Below, one piece after another: positions 50,113 to 57,754 of a stretch of 57,754 bases of DNA. The DNA is from Phycisphaerales bacterium. Its GTDB lineage: Bacteria; Planctomycetota; Phycisphaerae; Phycisphaerales; UBA1924. The notes beneath the pieces are model-generated. The model was not told where the DNA came from, did no database searches, and worked only from the letters and a program-made list of their open reading frames with translations. The DNA lies in NCBI GenBank assembly GCA_017642965.1, contig JAEPOJ010000020.1:1-57754 (forward strand), in the 5' to 3' direction. The position numbers and the translations under genes were made by a program. Numbering within the stretch: the stretch's first letter is position 1; every line of letters starts with the position of its first letter.

Positions 50113-51867
50113 ATGAAACCACAGCGGCCGGGGCCAGACATCGGCGTTCCGAAGAAGAACTGGACAGAGCAGTGCGTAGCCCTGGGGGGACTGGCGAGTG
50201 TCATGCTTGTGCTGATGCTGGTAGGGGCTGATGCGGCTTCCCAAACCGCGGCAGACACGCTGGCCTATTGCTCCGTGGAATCGATGAACGCAGGCACTCT
50301 GGGCGCATCACACGCAGGCGGCGGTGGGGGAGGAAGCTGGTGGCTCTTCGATACCACTGGCTTCCCACGCCGGTGGGACTGCGGAGCGTGGGCGGAGTCG
50401 ATGGGATGGCTGCACATCCTCAGCGACATAGCCATATGGGGCGCCTACATGGCGATCCCGTGTATTCTCGCGTTCTTCCTCTACAAGCGACGAACCCCGC
50501 TCCCACTCGTCACATGGCTGTTCATCGCCTTCATCGCCCTCTGCGGGATCGGGCATCTCCTGGAGGCCATCATCTTCTGGCATCCGATCTATCGCTTCGC
50601 GGGCGTTTGGAAGCTGTGCACCGCCATCGTCTCGTGGATGACCGTCATCGCCATGATCCCGCTGGTGCCCAAGGTACTCCGATGGCCAACACTCGACGAG
50701 GTGAACAAGCAGCTCGAGGACGAGATCCGTGTGCGAAAGGAGACGGAGAAGCGGCTTCAGGAGAGCGCCATCGAGCTCACGCTCCAGAAGAACGCGCTCG
50801 ATGAGCACGCGATCGTCGCCATCACCGACCCCGCCGGCGTGATCACCTATGTCAACGACAAGTTCTGCAAGATATCGAAGTATGAGCGAGAGGATCTCAT
50901 CGGGCAGACGCACCGCATCATCAACTCGGGCTACCACCCCAAGGAGTTCTTCATCAGCATGTGGAGAACGATCGCGAGCGGCGAAACGTGGCGCGGAGAA
51001 ATCTGCAATCGTGCAAAGGATGGGAGCATCTACTGGGTCGATACGACCATCGTCCCATTCAAGGATGCGTCAGGCAGCGTGTCGAGTTATGTCGCGATCC
51101 GTGCCGACATCACTGATAGGAAACGCGCGGAACAACTCATCGAACAAGCAAACATCGATCTCGCCAGAACGAACGCGGAGATTGAGCAGTTCGTCTACAC
51201 CGTATCGCACGATCTCAAGACGCCGCTTGTGACCATCCACGGGTACGCGGGCATCCTGCGCGAGGATATCCAGACGCAGCGGCCGGATCGGCTCGATGGC
51301 TTCGTGAACCACATCGTCCACGCGGTGGATCGGATGAAGTGCACCATCGATGACCTGCTCGAGCTGATCCGCGTTGGGCGGGTTGCCGAGGAAATCGAGC
51401 CGATCAACCTGCATGCGCTCGCGAGCGGGCTTGTTGATGAGATGTCAATTCAGATCCTGGATGCGAACGCGGTGATCCGCATCCAGGAGGACACCCCGGA
51501 ACTCTGGGGTGACTTCGGACAGATCCATCAGATGCTCGAGAACCTGATCGTGAATGCGCTCAAGTACGCCGGACACCGGAGTGAGCAGTGCGAAATCCGG
51601 ATTGGGGCAGAAGAAGTGCATAACGAAATCCGGATCATTGTCTCAGACAACGGCCCGGGTATCGCGAAGCAATACCACGACAAGATATTCAATCTCTTCC
51701 AGCGGCTCGACACCGAGTCCGAAGGATCGGGCATTGGGCTGACAATCGTGAAACGTGTCGCAGAACTGCACGGTGGGCGAGTCTGGGTCGAATCGAAGCC
51801 GGGTGAAGGCGCAGCATTCATCGTTTCGCTCCCAAGCCTCCGCCCATCAGCGAAGTACACCTACTGA
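50113..51867 (+). CDS. Sensor histidine kinase with ETR1-like ethylene-binding domain and PAS domain
   Basis: The 584-residue protein is a membrane histidine kinase. After a first hydrophobic segment (residues ~22-38), a three-helix region at about 100-190 resembles the ethylene-binding domain of plant ETR1 and cyanobacterial Etr1: SDIAIWGAYMAIP matches SDFFIAIAYFSIP and ALCGIGHL matches VLCGATHL. The Asp, Tyr, Ile-Pro pair, Cys and His equivalent to ETR1 D25, Y32, I35, P36, C65 and H69 are all present (here about D105, Y112, I115, P116, C144, H148). A coiled coil, a PAS domain (NSGYHPKEFF...WRGEICNRAKDGS), HisKA (TVSHDLKTPL, His about 366) and HATPase (ENLIVNALKYA, DNGPGIA, GSGIGLTIV) follow. 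No response regulator gene is adjacent. Confidence 0.9.
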   Translation: MKPQRPGPDIGVPKKNWTEQCVALGGLASVMLVLMLVGADAASQTAADTLAYCSVESMNAGTLGASHAGGGGGGSWWLFDTTGFPRRWDCGAWAESMGWLHILSDIAIWGAYMAIPCILAFFLYKRRTPLPLVTWLFIAFIALCGIGHLLEAIIFWHPIYRFAGVWKLCTAIVSWMTVIAMIPLVPKVLRWPTLDEVNKQLEDEIRVRKETEKRLQESAIELTLQKNALDEHAIVAITDPAGVITYVNDKFCKISKYEREDLIGQTHRIINSGYHPKEFFISMWRTIASGETWRGEICNRAKDGSIYWVDTTIVPFKDASGSVSSYVAIRADITDRKRAEQLIEQANIDLARTNAEIEQFVYTVSHDLKTPLVTIHGYAGILREDIQTQRPDRLDGFVNHIVHAVDRMKCTIDDLLELIRVGRVAEEIEPINLHALASGLVDEMSIQILDANAVIRIQEDTPELWGDFGQIHQMLENLIVNALKYAGHRSEQCEIRIGAEEVHNEIRIIVSDNGPGIAKQYHDKIFNLFQRLDTESEGSGIGLTIVKRVAELHGGRVWVESKPGEGAAFIVSLPSLRPSAKYTY

Positions 51868-51979
51868 GACGCATTCGTAATACCATCTGCATGCGGTTCC
51901 ATAGCGGGACTGTATCGCAGCGCATCGTTTAAGGCGGACAAGGCCGGTATCATGTCCCGTACGCGCACAACGGGATCCG

Positions 51980-52921
51980 ATGCACATGGCAACAAATATT
52001 CAGAGCACCCTTGAGTCACTCCACGACCGCTACCGCCCGCTCAACACCGGCGCGGTCGCGACCTACATTCCCGAGCTCACCAAGGCCGACCCGGACCTGT
52101 TCTGCATCGCCGTCCGATTCGTCGATGGGACCGGGTTCACCATCGGAGATACCGACGCCCGCTTCACCCTCCAGTCCTGCTCCAAGCCCCTCATCCTCGC
52201 CCAGGCTCTTTCCACCGTCGGGCGCGACATGGTCATGCGCCTCACCGGCGTGGAGCCCACCGGCAACTCCTTTTCTTCCATGGTCGGGCTCGACCAGATC
52301 GGCAAGCCCCTCAACCCCATGGTGAACGCCGGCGCCATCGTTACTGCGTCCCTGCTCCCCGGCGACTCGCCAGAGGACCGCTACGAGCGGATGCGGACCA
52401 ACCTGAGCGCCTATCTGGGCAGCGATGCGCAGCTCGACGCCGCGGTCTACGACTCCGAGCTGCGCACGAGCGATCGCAACCGGGCACTCGCGTATCTCCT
52501 GAAATCCAAGGGGACCATCGAGGGCGACGTCAAGCAGCACCTCGACCTGTACATCCGTCAGTGCGCCATCAGCGCCAACACGCAGCAGCTCGCCAACGCC
52601 GCGGCCACACTCGCGAACAATGGAGTGAATCCTGTCACGGGCAAGCGGGCCGTCTCCGCCGAGTACATCAAGGACATCCTCGTCGTCATGCTCATGAACG
52701 GCATGTACAACTATGCCGGGCGCTGGGCCTATGAGGTCGGCATCCCCGCGAAGTCGGGTGTCTCCGGTTCAATCTTCGGCGTCGTCCCCGGGGTCATGGG
52801 GATTGCCGTCTACTCTCCACGACTCGATGACTACGGCAACTCTACACGAGGGCTCGCGGTGTTCCGTGACCTCTCGAAACGCTACAACATGCACATCTTT
52901 GATCAGCGCGGGCCCAAGTAA
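51980..52921 (+). CDS. glsA: Glutaminase
   Basis: Glutaminase hydrolyses glutamine to glutamate and ammonia. The 313-residue product has the beta-lactamase-like fold motif LQSCSKPLILAQAL (S-x-x-K), VEPTGNSFSSMVGLD, KPLNPMVNAGAI and YNYAGRWAYEVGIPAKSGVSG, all standard for the GlsA/B family. Size is normal. Two ATGs (51980 and 51986) are possible; I used the first, with GGGAT ahead. The gene follows the kinase gene by 112 bases with a -10-like TATCAT at 51948-51953, so it probably has its own promoter. Confidence 0.96.
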   Translation: MHMATNIQSTLESLHDRYRPLNTGAVATYIPELTKADPDLFCIAVRFVDGTGFTIGDTDARFTLQSCSKPLILAQALSTVGRDMVMRLTGVEPTGNSFSSMVGLDQIGKPLNPMVNAGAIVTASLLPGDSPEDRYERMRTNLSAYLGSDAQLDAAVYDSELRTSDRNRALAYLLKSKGTIEGDVKQHLDLYIRQCAISANTQQLANAAATLANNGVNPVTGKRAVSAEYIKDILVVMLMNGMYNYAGRWAYEVGIPAKSGVSGSIFGVVPGVMGIAVYSPRLDDYGNSTRGLAVFRDLSKRYNMHIFDQRGPK

Positions 52922-52925
52922 CAGA

Positions 52926-54122
52926 TCACACGCCCGGCCTGGTCGCCAGCTCAATGCTCATCGCAATCGTCGAGGGCATCGGCGGATATTCAACCACCAG
53001 GCGCAGGCAGTGGAAATCCTTGGGGTCCCAGCCCGCGCGTTCGAAGGCCGTGCCGATAACCTCCGGATAATCCCTTGCCATCGGTGTCGAGACGTTCGCT
53101 CCACGCCCGAGGTCAATCACCCGACCTTCGATCGGAAGCTGGGCGCTCTCTTCGAGAATCCCGCGGTCAGCCCATGGCTTACCATAGATCGCCGCAACCG
53201 CGTTTCTCGCCTCGGGCAAGTCGCGATGCACGAAGAGGTCAAACATCACCTGCTCGACTGGCATGCTCACTGCGCAGTACAGTGAACCCCGGCTCCCGGC
53301 ATTCGAAGTGTATCGTGGGACAAATCGTGTGTATCCATACCCGAAATAGCAGGAGAACTCACCAGTCTTCCCGATCGGTCCCTCGCCCAGATCATAAAAG
53401 ATGCCGTCGTCGCGCTCATCGATATGGATCTCGGGCATCTCGCCCCGGCAGAAATCTCGCATCAAACCCGGCGTATCCGCCTCCTGGTCATCGATCGCAA
53501 ACCGTTCGCTGCGACGCGAGTCGTCTTCATACTTCCCGATGCGAAAAACCGACCATCGCGGGATTTCGCGCAGCCTTCGGACCTGTTGCAGTCCCGCGAT
53601 CTGAACCGCGTCGAGCACATCTGGCTGCTCAGGGTTCGGGGCAAGGAACTGAGCCGTGATTCGTGATTTCGCCCGCACGCCCCAGAGCCCAGTGTTCCCC
53701 TGATACGATAGCTTCCGACTCTTGAGAAGCTGCTGTTCGGTGCCCCCCATGCTGTCGAGCATCAGCTCGAGCGTCGCTCGATCACCGACGTGGACCTCGA
53801 TCATCGACTCATAGGAGGCCAACGCCTCGCGCACCTGCGAGAGCGAACCCGCCGACGCACCGGCTTTCTCCATCGTATCGAGGAAGATCTCCATCCCGGA
53901 AGCACCAGGAATCAGCGGCACCGCCTCGTAGACCTCGCGCGACTGGATGATCCGCGCCAGCTTCCAGGTGAGGTTCTTGTTCAACTTGTACTTCCGAGAG
54001 ACGTCCTGCGGCTTCGTCGGGTCGGAGCCAACATCCTCATACAGATCCATCAAGGCCCCACGAAGCCCCAGAACCGCGTCGCGGCAGTCATCCTCAAACT
54101 TTGGAGTCACGCTGGTCGTCAT
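52926..54122 (-). CDS. Hypothetical protein with HTH-like N-terminal region
   Basis: I cannot identify this 398-residue protein. Near residues 20-70, PTKPQDVSRKYKLNKNLTWKLARIIQSRE resembles a helix-turn-helix, so a DNA-binding role is possible. The rest has no known motif; it includes AKSRITAQFLAPNP, SRRSERFAIDD and GEFSCYFGYGYTRF, and is mostly soluble. The preferred start is the ATG at 54120-54122, with AAGGA 6 bases upstream; an earlier ATG at 54152 adds the basic KKRYRRTQ stretch. Convergent with glutaminase, 4 bases apart. Confidence 0.7.
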   Translation of the reverse strand: MTTSVTPKFEDDCRDAVLGLRGALMDLYEDVGSDPTKPQDVSRKYKLNKNLTWKLARIIQSREVYEAVPLIPGASGMEIFLDTMEKAGASAGSLSQVREALASYESMIEVHVGDRATLELMLDSMGGTEQQLLKSRKLSYQGNTGLWGVRAKSRITAQFLAPNPEQPDVLDAVQIAGLQQVRRLREIPRWSVFRIGKYEDDSRRSERFAIDDQEADTPGLMRDFCRGEMPEIHIDERDDGIFYDLGEGPIGKTGEFSCYFGYGYTRFVPRYTSNAGSRGSLYCAVSMPVEQVMFDLFVHRDLPEARNAVAAIYGKPWADRGILEESAQLPIEGRVIDLGRGANVSTPMARDYPEVIGTAFERAGWDPKDFHCLRLVVEYPPMPSTIAMSIELATRPGV

Positions 54123-54328
54123 CTGAGTCCTTCTATACCGCTTTTTGGTCATCGGCTCCTCAGTCTAGAGCAGTTGACAGCGAGCCACAAGATTTTTCCA
54201 GTATTTTCCCCAGGGAATCTTGCAATGGAAATCAGCCCCGGGTATTCTCGCGTCGGCATGATGCCAAATCACAGGCAGGCAGCCGTCTCTGACAACACTC
54301 AGATCACCTTCACTCAAGGGAGAGCACC

Positions 54329-55462
54329 ATGAACCGCACCACACTTCTCGCCGCAGCAGCACTCGCCACAGCCGCAGGATCGGCATCTGCCCAGTTCTGG
54401 ACCATTGACGCCAGCTTCGGTCTGTCTCAAGGCATCAGTGACAACGGCATCGTGACTGGAGATTCTCTGACAGGCGGCCCTTACTTCCTCTGGAATCAAA
54501 CCTCAGGCGCGACGACGATCGGCGGCGCTTCCGCTGGCCAGGGCGTCGGCGGGCAGCCGAAGATCTCCAACGATGGTGCATACGTCGCTGGCACGCGTTT
54601 CAACGCGGCTGGTGGCTACTACGAGATGGGGCGCTACACGGTCGCGACCGGGACATGGGAAGGTTTCGGTACTTTCGCGGGCTACGGGACGCAGATCGAT
54701 CAATCAGTGTCCTCCGGCTATAACATCTCGGGTGACGGTCGCTCGGTTGTGGGGCTCGGCTGGACCAGCTTGGGCACCGCCGACACACACGCGATGCAGT
54801 GGATGGAGGGCACCGGTGTCATCGATCTGGGCACTGCCACCACGGGTGAGTCCGCGCGAGCCAACGCTGTCGACTTCGATGGCAATGTTGTTGCCGGCTG
54901 GCAGGACGGCGCTGGGCGCCAAGGCTCGGTATGGGTCGATGGAGTTCAGACACTCATCTTCAAAGACGATGGTGGGATTGCGCAGGAGGCCTTTGCGGTC
55001 TCCGATGACGGTCGCTACGTCACCGGCCTCGGTCTCGGGAGCTTCTTTGCTGCGGGTCATGCGTACCGCTACGACACCTTGACCGACACCTACCTCGAAC
55101 TCACCAACATCGCGGGCGGCGAATCCCGCATGGCGGGCGCCGCCATCAACGGCGATGGTTCGCTCATCGGTGGCGGGACGTGGGGGCTCGGACCGGCGAC
55201 CTTTGGAACCGCCCTCATGTGGACAGAGGACGAGGGCACCATGACGCTCACGGACTACCTCGATATGAACAATATCGCATACGACCCCAGCTTCAACTTT
55301 GCGTTCGTGTCCGACATCTCATCAGACGGCCAGTGGATCACCGGCTGGGGCAACTACGGCACCCCGGCCTCGACGCAGTCGTTTGTGATCCAGGTCCCCG
55401 CGCCTTCCTCCATGGCGTTCATCGCGATGGGCAGCCTGTTCGCCGCACGCCGTCGTCGCTAA
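54329..55462 (+). CDS. HAF-repeat-type secreted protein with PEP-CTERM-like tail
   Basis: The 377-residue product has a signal peptide (MNRTTLLAAAALATAAGSAS, cleavage after ASA) and a repeated pattern of about 40-50 residues (ISDNGIVTGDSL, ISNDGAYVAGTRF, ISGDGRSVVGLGW, VDFDGNVVAGWQD, VSDDGRYVTGLGL, INGDGSLIGGGTW) typical of HAF-type extracellular repeats: I-S-x-D-G-x-x-V-x-G. The C-terminus VPAPSSMAFIAMGSLFAARRRR is a PEP-CTERM-like sorting tail with a PAPS variant. It is probably anchored or released at the surface. A SD (AAGGGAG) stands before the start and a terminator follows. Confidence 0.88.
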   Translation: MNRTTLLAAAALATAAGSASAQFWTIDASFGLSQGISDNGIVTGDSLTGGPYFLWNQTSGATTIGGASAGQGVGGQPKISNDGAYVAGTRFNAAGGYYEMGRYTVATGTWEGFGTFAGYGTQIDQSVSSGYNISGDGRSVVGLGWTSLGTADTHAMQWMEGTGVIDLGTATTGESARANAVDFDGNVVAGWQDGAGRQGSVWVDGVQTLIFKDDGGIAQEAFAVSDDGRYVTGLGLGSFFAAGHAYRYDTLTDTYLELTNIAGGESRMAGAAINGDGSLIGGGTWGLGPATFGTALMWTEDEGTMTLTDYLDMNNIAYDPSFNFAFVSDISSDGQWITGWGNYGTPASTQSFVIQVPAPSSMAFIAMGSLFAARRRR

Positions 55463-55490
55463 GCAACCCTCTCTACCTTTCTCTACAAAG

Positions 55491-55515
55491 CCCGCCCCTC
55501 ACAGGGCGGGTTTTT
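55491..55515 (+). terminator. Intrinsic terminator of the HAF/PEP-CTERM gene
   Basis: CCCGCCC (55491-55497), a 6-base loop and GGGCGGG (55504-55510) are followed by TTTTTG. Confidence 0.88.
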
Positions 55516-55609
55516 GTTTCATAGTCATGTGTGGTTCATCTGCAGTTCATCTAGGCGTGTTCAGTTGCTAATGAGCCAACCTGAACAACGAATAGTGAAA
55601 GGCAATGTC

Positions 55610-55966
55610 ATGACAACCACAACATCATCGATCAGTATCCGCGAGTGCATCGGCCGCTGCCAGAGCTGCGTGCAGGAGTGCTTGCGCTGCATGAACCACT
55701 GCCTGAACATGGGGGGCGACCATGCCGCGTACGATCACCAATGCGCGATGCAGGATTGTGCCGACATCTGCGAGACAACCGCACGATACCTGTGCAGAGA
55801 ATCGCCCCAGATCGAGCAGATTTGCACCGTCTGTGCGCAGATCTGTCACCACTGTGCAATATCCTGCTCCCGCCTGTCTGAGAATGATGAGCAGATGGAC
55901 GCGTGTGTACGCAGTTGCAACGCGTGCGAGGAGGCATGCCGGGAGATCGCGGCGTCCTGTAAGTGA
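55610..55966 (+). CDS. Cys-rich four-helix copper-storage-like protein (Csp type)
   Basis: The 118-residue product from MTTTTSSISIRECIGRC has more than a dozen Cys in CxxC or CxxxC spacing: ECIGRCQSCVQECLRCMNHC, QCAMQDCADICETTARYLC, ICTVCAQICHHCAISC and CVRSCNACEEACREIAASC. Regular Cys facing the inside of a four-helix bundle is the plan of Csp copper-storage proteins (and the DUF326 family). It likely stores Cu(I) in the cytoplasm; the absence of a signal peptide agrees with Csp3. AAAGG is 8 bases upstream of the ATG at 55610; the frame extends further back but those residues are not conserved. No copper exporter gene is near. Confidence 0.88.
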   Translation: MTTTTSSISIRECIGRCQSCVQECLRCMNHCLNMGGDHAAYDHQCAMQDCADICETTARYLCRESPQIEQICTVCAQICHHCAISCSRLSENDEQMDACVRSCNACEEACREIAASCK

Positions 55967-56113
55967 CTGAACATCATTGGCATACATCACCTGGCCGCCA
56001 TGTCGCTGGGTCCGCTGTTCGGGGCACCATCAGACTCGACCATGGTGCGGTGTCGTACTACGATCTCTAAATTTTGCCCACCCGGGATCACACGATCGGA
56101 AAGGACACCCTCG

Positions 56114-56731
56114 ATGCCCAACTCGACCAAGCTCCCACCCGCTGAAGCTCTCGCGCTGCTCAAAGCGGGCAACGCCCGTTTCGCCTCCAACTCCCGCAAA
56201 GTCGACCCGCACGCGTATGACTACGCGGTCGATGAGAAGCCCATCGCCATCATCCTCGGCTGCTGTGACCATCGCGTGCCGCCGGACATCCTCTTCGACC
56301 AGGGGCTCGGCAACCTCTTCACGATCCGTGTCGCGGGCAATATCGTGACCCCGACGCAGCTCGGCTCCATCGAGTTTGGTGCGCTGACCTTCGGCCCCCG
56401 CCTGATCGTGGTCATGGGGCACCAGCGGTGCGGCGCGATCATGGCCACGCTGAAGGATCAGATCGAAAAGCAGCCACCCGGTTCCGATTCGCTCAAGGCG
56501 ATCGTTGACGAGATCGCCCCGACCTGCTGCTCTTGCATCGAATCCCACGGAGAGAACGATGAGTTCGAGAAGCTCACATATGACGTCACCATGAGCAATA
56601 TCAATCACTCCATCGAGCGACTCCGCAGCGATTCCCCGATCCTCAAAGACCTTGCGGAGAACGACGGGCTCCAGATCATCGGCGCATACTACAACATGGA
56701 CGAGGGCAGGGTGCAGTTCCTCGAGGACTGA
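56114..56731 (+). CDS. Beta-class carbonic anhydrase
   Basis: The 205-residue product hydrates CO2 to bicarbonate. The zinc ligands are in IILGCCDHRVPPDILFDQG (C-x-D-x-R) and VVMGHQRCGAIMA (H-x2-C); FTIRVAGNIVTP and SIEFGAL are also family features. A His replaces Ser in the usual CSDSR, giving CCDHR. The middle has an insert with CCSC (PTCCSCIESHGEND). The ATG at 56114 (MPNSTKLPPAE) is chosen because AAAGGA lies about 11 bases upstream. It stands 147 bases after the Csp-like gene, on the same strand, without an obvious terminator, so a shared transcript is possible. Confidence 0.94.
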   Translation: MPNSTKLPPAEALALLKAGNARFASNSRKVDPHAYDYAVDEKPIAIILGCCDHRVPPDILFDQGLGNLFTIRVAGNIVTPTQLGSIEFGALTFGPRLIVVMGHQRCGAIMATLKDQIEKQPPGSDSLKAIVDEIAPTCCSCIESHGENDEFEKLTYDVTMSNINHSIERLRSDSPILKDLAENDGLQIIGAYYNMDEGRVQFLED

Positions 56732-56736
56732 TCCGT

Positions 56737-57754
56737 TTACGGGCAGCCGGCGTTGTAGGCGCTGAGGAACGCGCTGACATCGAAGAAGTTCAGAACACCA
56801 TCGCCGGTAAAGTCCGCGAGCGGGTCGTTGCTTGAGTAGGCGCTGAGGAACGCGCTGACGTCGAAGAAGTTCAGCACGCCGTCGCCCGTCAGATCGGGCG
56901 TGCACACAGAACCGGTCACCTCGCCCATCAGGTTCAGTGTCAGGTCCTCAACGATCACATCACCCGGGAACATCGACCGGCTGTTGTACACCCGCAGGGT
57001 GTAAGTCGCGCTGTACAACCCTTCGGTCATGTCACCGAGGAACACCTCGAAGGAGCCTGTTCCTGCACTGCTGAGATCTGTGATGACGCCGAGCGTGGTC
57101 GTAAGAGCGGCGGTATCACCAACCGCTGAGAGCACCTCGATATCGATCGGGGCCGCGAACGTCCCGCCGGGGGCAATATTGAACACCTCGATTGTCTGCA
57201 TCGCGTCGCCGTCACCGCTCGCGATCTGCCCGAGGTCAACGCTGATAACGTCCTGGTCGACACCCATCATGAACGAGGCATCCCCGGGGTTGAAGACGCT
57301 CATCTCAACCAACACCATGTCGTCGCCATCATTGGCGCCGTTCCCGCTCCCTCCCGACGTTGTCACATCGAGGTTGTCGACAACGACGGAGCCGAACACA
57401 ACGCCCGCGGTCGCTGTGAATGACGAATCAAAGCTGACCGTCATCGGGGTAGATGTGCCGCCGCTCCCGATGGGGAACGCCTGGTAGCACCCGTCGAGAC
57501 TGGTCGTGATGCCCGCACTCGGCATGACACGGAAATAGGTGCCGTCATCACCGTTCTTGTTGAGCAGCAGATCGATCGAGCCGAGCGATTCGCCGACCAG
57601 CAGATTCCCGAGATCGATATCGACCGTTGACTCACCATCCGCGGGCTCGAGATCGCCGAAGAACAACGTCGAATCGTTCATCTGATCGACATACACCGAC
57701 CACACGTACTCGGGGTGATCCACGTACGCGTTCCGGTTGTTCGTCCGCAGCGGG
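56737..57754 (-). CDS. Secreted GC-dockerin protein, 3' part (probable endonuclease I-type), truncated by window edge
   Basis: The frame is open to the last base of the window, so the N-terminus lies outside. The first residues readable (PLRTNNRNAYVDHPEYVWSV) resemble the C-terminal end of bacterial endonuclease I (typical N-R-N-x-(F/Y)-(I/V)-D-H-P-E-x-V). After that comes an Asp/Thr-rich region of about 250 residues with beta-like segments (VDLGQIASGDGD, VLSAVGDTAALTTTLG) and finally the paired GC-dockerin (DLTGDGVLNFFDVSAFL and DFTGDGVLNFFDVSAFL) ending NAGCP. It would be an extracellular nuclease if the missing N-terminal part holds the catalytic domain. The two halves repeat with the same 81-base period as in the other dockerin genes. 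Confidence 0.8.
   Translation of the reverse strand, partial: PLRTNNRNAYVDHPEYVWSVYVDQMNDSTLFFGDLEPADGESTVDIDLGNLLVGESLGSIDLLLNKNGDDGTYFRVMPSAGITTSLDGCYQAFPIGSGGTSTPMTVSFDSSFTATAGVVFGSVVVDNLDVTTSGGSGNGANDGDDMVLVEMSVFNPGDASFMMGVDQDVISVDLGQIASGDGDAMQTIEVFNIAPGGTFAAPIDIEVLSAVGDTAALTTTLGVITDLSSAGTGSFEVFLGDMTEGLYSATYTLRVYNSRSMFPGDVIVEDLTLNLMGEVTGSVCTPDLTGDGVLNFFDVSAFLSAYSSNDPLADFTGDGVLNFFDVSAFLSAYNAGCP
56758..56859 (-). repeat. 81-base tandem unit in the dockerin module
   Basis: The 21 bases at 56758-56778 recur exactly at 56839-56859 (offset 81), and similarity extends over the whole module half. Confidence 0.75.

Noticed and set aside
1..57754. CRISPR arrays, insertion sequences, prophage genes
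   Set aside because: No regularly spaced repeats of 25-40 bases, no transposase or integrase motifs and no phage structural genes were found by reading both strands.

Overview
The window looks like a chromosomal segment of a GC-rich planctomycete, most likely class Phycisphaerae. The evidence is indirect: secreted proteins ending in a paired D-x-N-x-D / DFFDVS dockerin-like module that closes with Gly-Cys-Pro, PEP-CTERM-like tails ending in a run of arginines, an outsized SecA with family-atypical insertions, and lysine-rich histone H1-like tails on an HU protein and on a DksA-like protein. Genes lie on both strands in short units. There are no phage genes, transposases or CRISPR arrays, and one tRNA gene.

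Layout. 1-5.1 kb: the 3' end of murD (cut by the window edge), a YdjY-type protein, priA on the minus strand and carA. 5.1-7 kb: a promoter, a leader of about 300 nt and a secreted GC-dockerin protein. 7-10 kb (minus): TPR-sulfotransferase, LpxH-like phosphoesterase and MazG-like hydrolase. 10-11.2 kb: rpsL and rpsG, separated by a hairpin terminator. 11.2-15.7 kb: GNAT, MoeB/ThiF E1-like enzyme, DinB-like protein, MBL hydrolase, cupin and a membrane-anchored helical protein. 15.7-18.5 kb (minus): lspA coupled to the DksA-like gene, then accA. 18.6-26 kb: proC, an ABC exporter pair, a methyltransferase, a UbiD-type decarboxylase and a PBP4-type D-Ala-D-Ala carboxypeptidase. 26-31.7 kb: an orphan receiver protein, two GC-dockerin secreted proteins (one a nuclease/phosphatase-fold enzyme) and psuG. 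32-36.4 kb: a secreted protein of unknown function, HU, a D-2-hydroxyacid dehydrogenase, a stand-alone NrdJ C-terminal domain and a small exported protein. 36.4-41.7 kb: secA, a type II pseudopilin-like protein and tRNA-Pro(CGG). 41.8-46.2 kb: two VOC proteins, a PaiB-like protein, an MFS transporter and a PEP-CTERM protein. 46.3-49.8 kb (minus): a voltage-gated potassium channel, then a DNA-damage-type operon (PA0069-family radical SAM protein and Y-family DNA polymerase). 50-57.7 kb: a histidine kinase with an ETR1-like ethylene-binding domain, glutaminase, an unknown regulator-like protein, a HAF-repeat PEP-CTERM protein, a Cys-rich copper-storage-like protein, a beta-carbonic anhydrase and the 3' part of another GC-dockerin protein.

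The most interesting signals are these. (1) A 15-base direct repeat GTTC-N7-GTTC sits exactly around the -10 box of the radical SAM / Y-family polymerase operon, which looks like a LexA-type SOS operator of the form known from Alphaproteobacteria. (2) The kinase keeps the residues that bind Cu(I)/ethylene in plant ETR1. (3) Several genes carry a TANNNT box 5-7 nt upstream of the start codon and no Shine-Dalgarno, suggesting leaderless transcription. (4) The secreted GC-dockerin proteins include at least one and probably two extracellular nucleases. (5) The nucleoid and transcription proteins carry long lysine-rich tails, and the DksA-like one has lost its zinc ligands. No function was assigned by database search; all calls come from reading the sequence.
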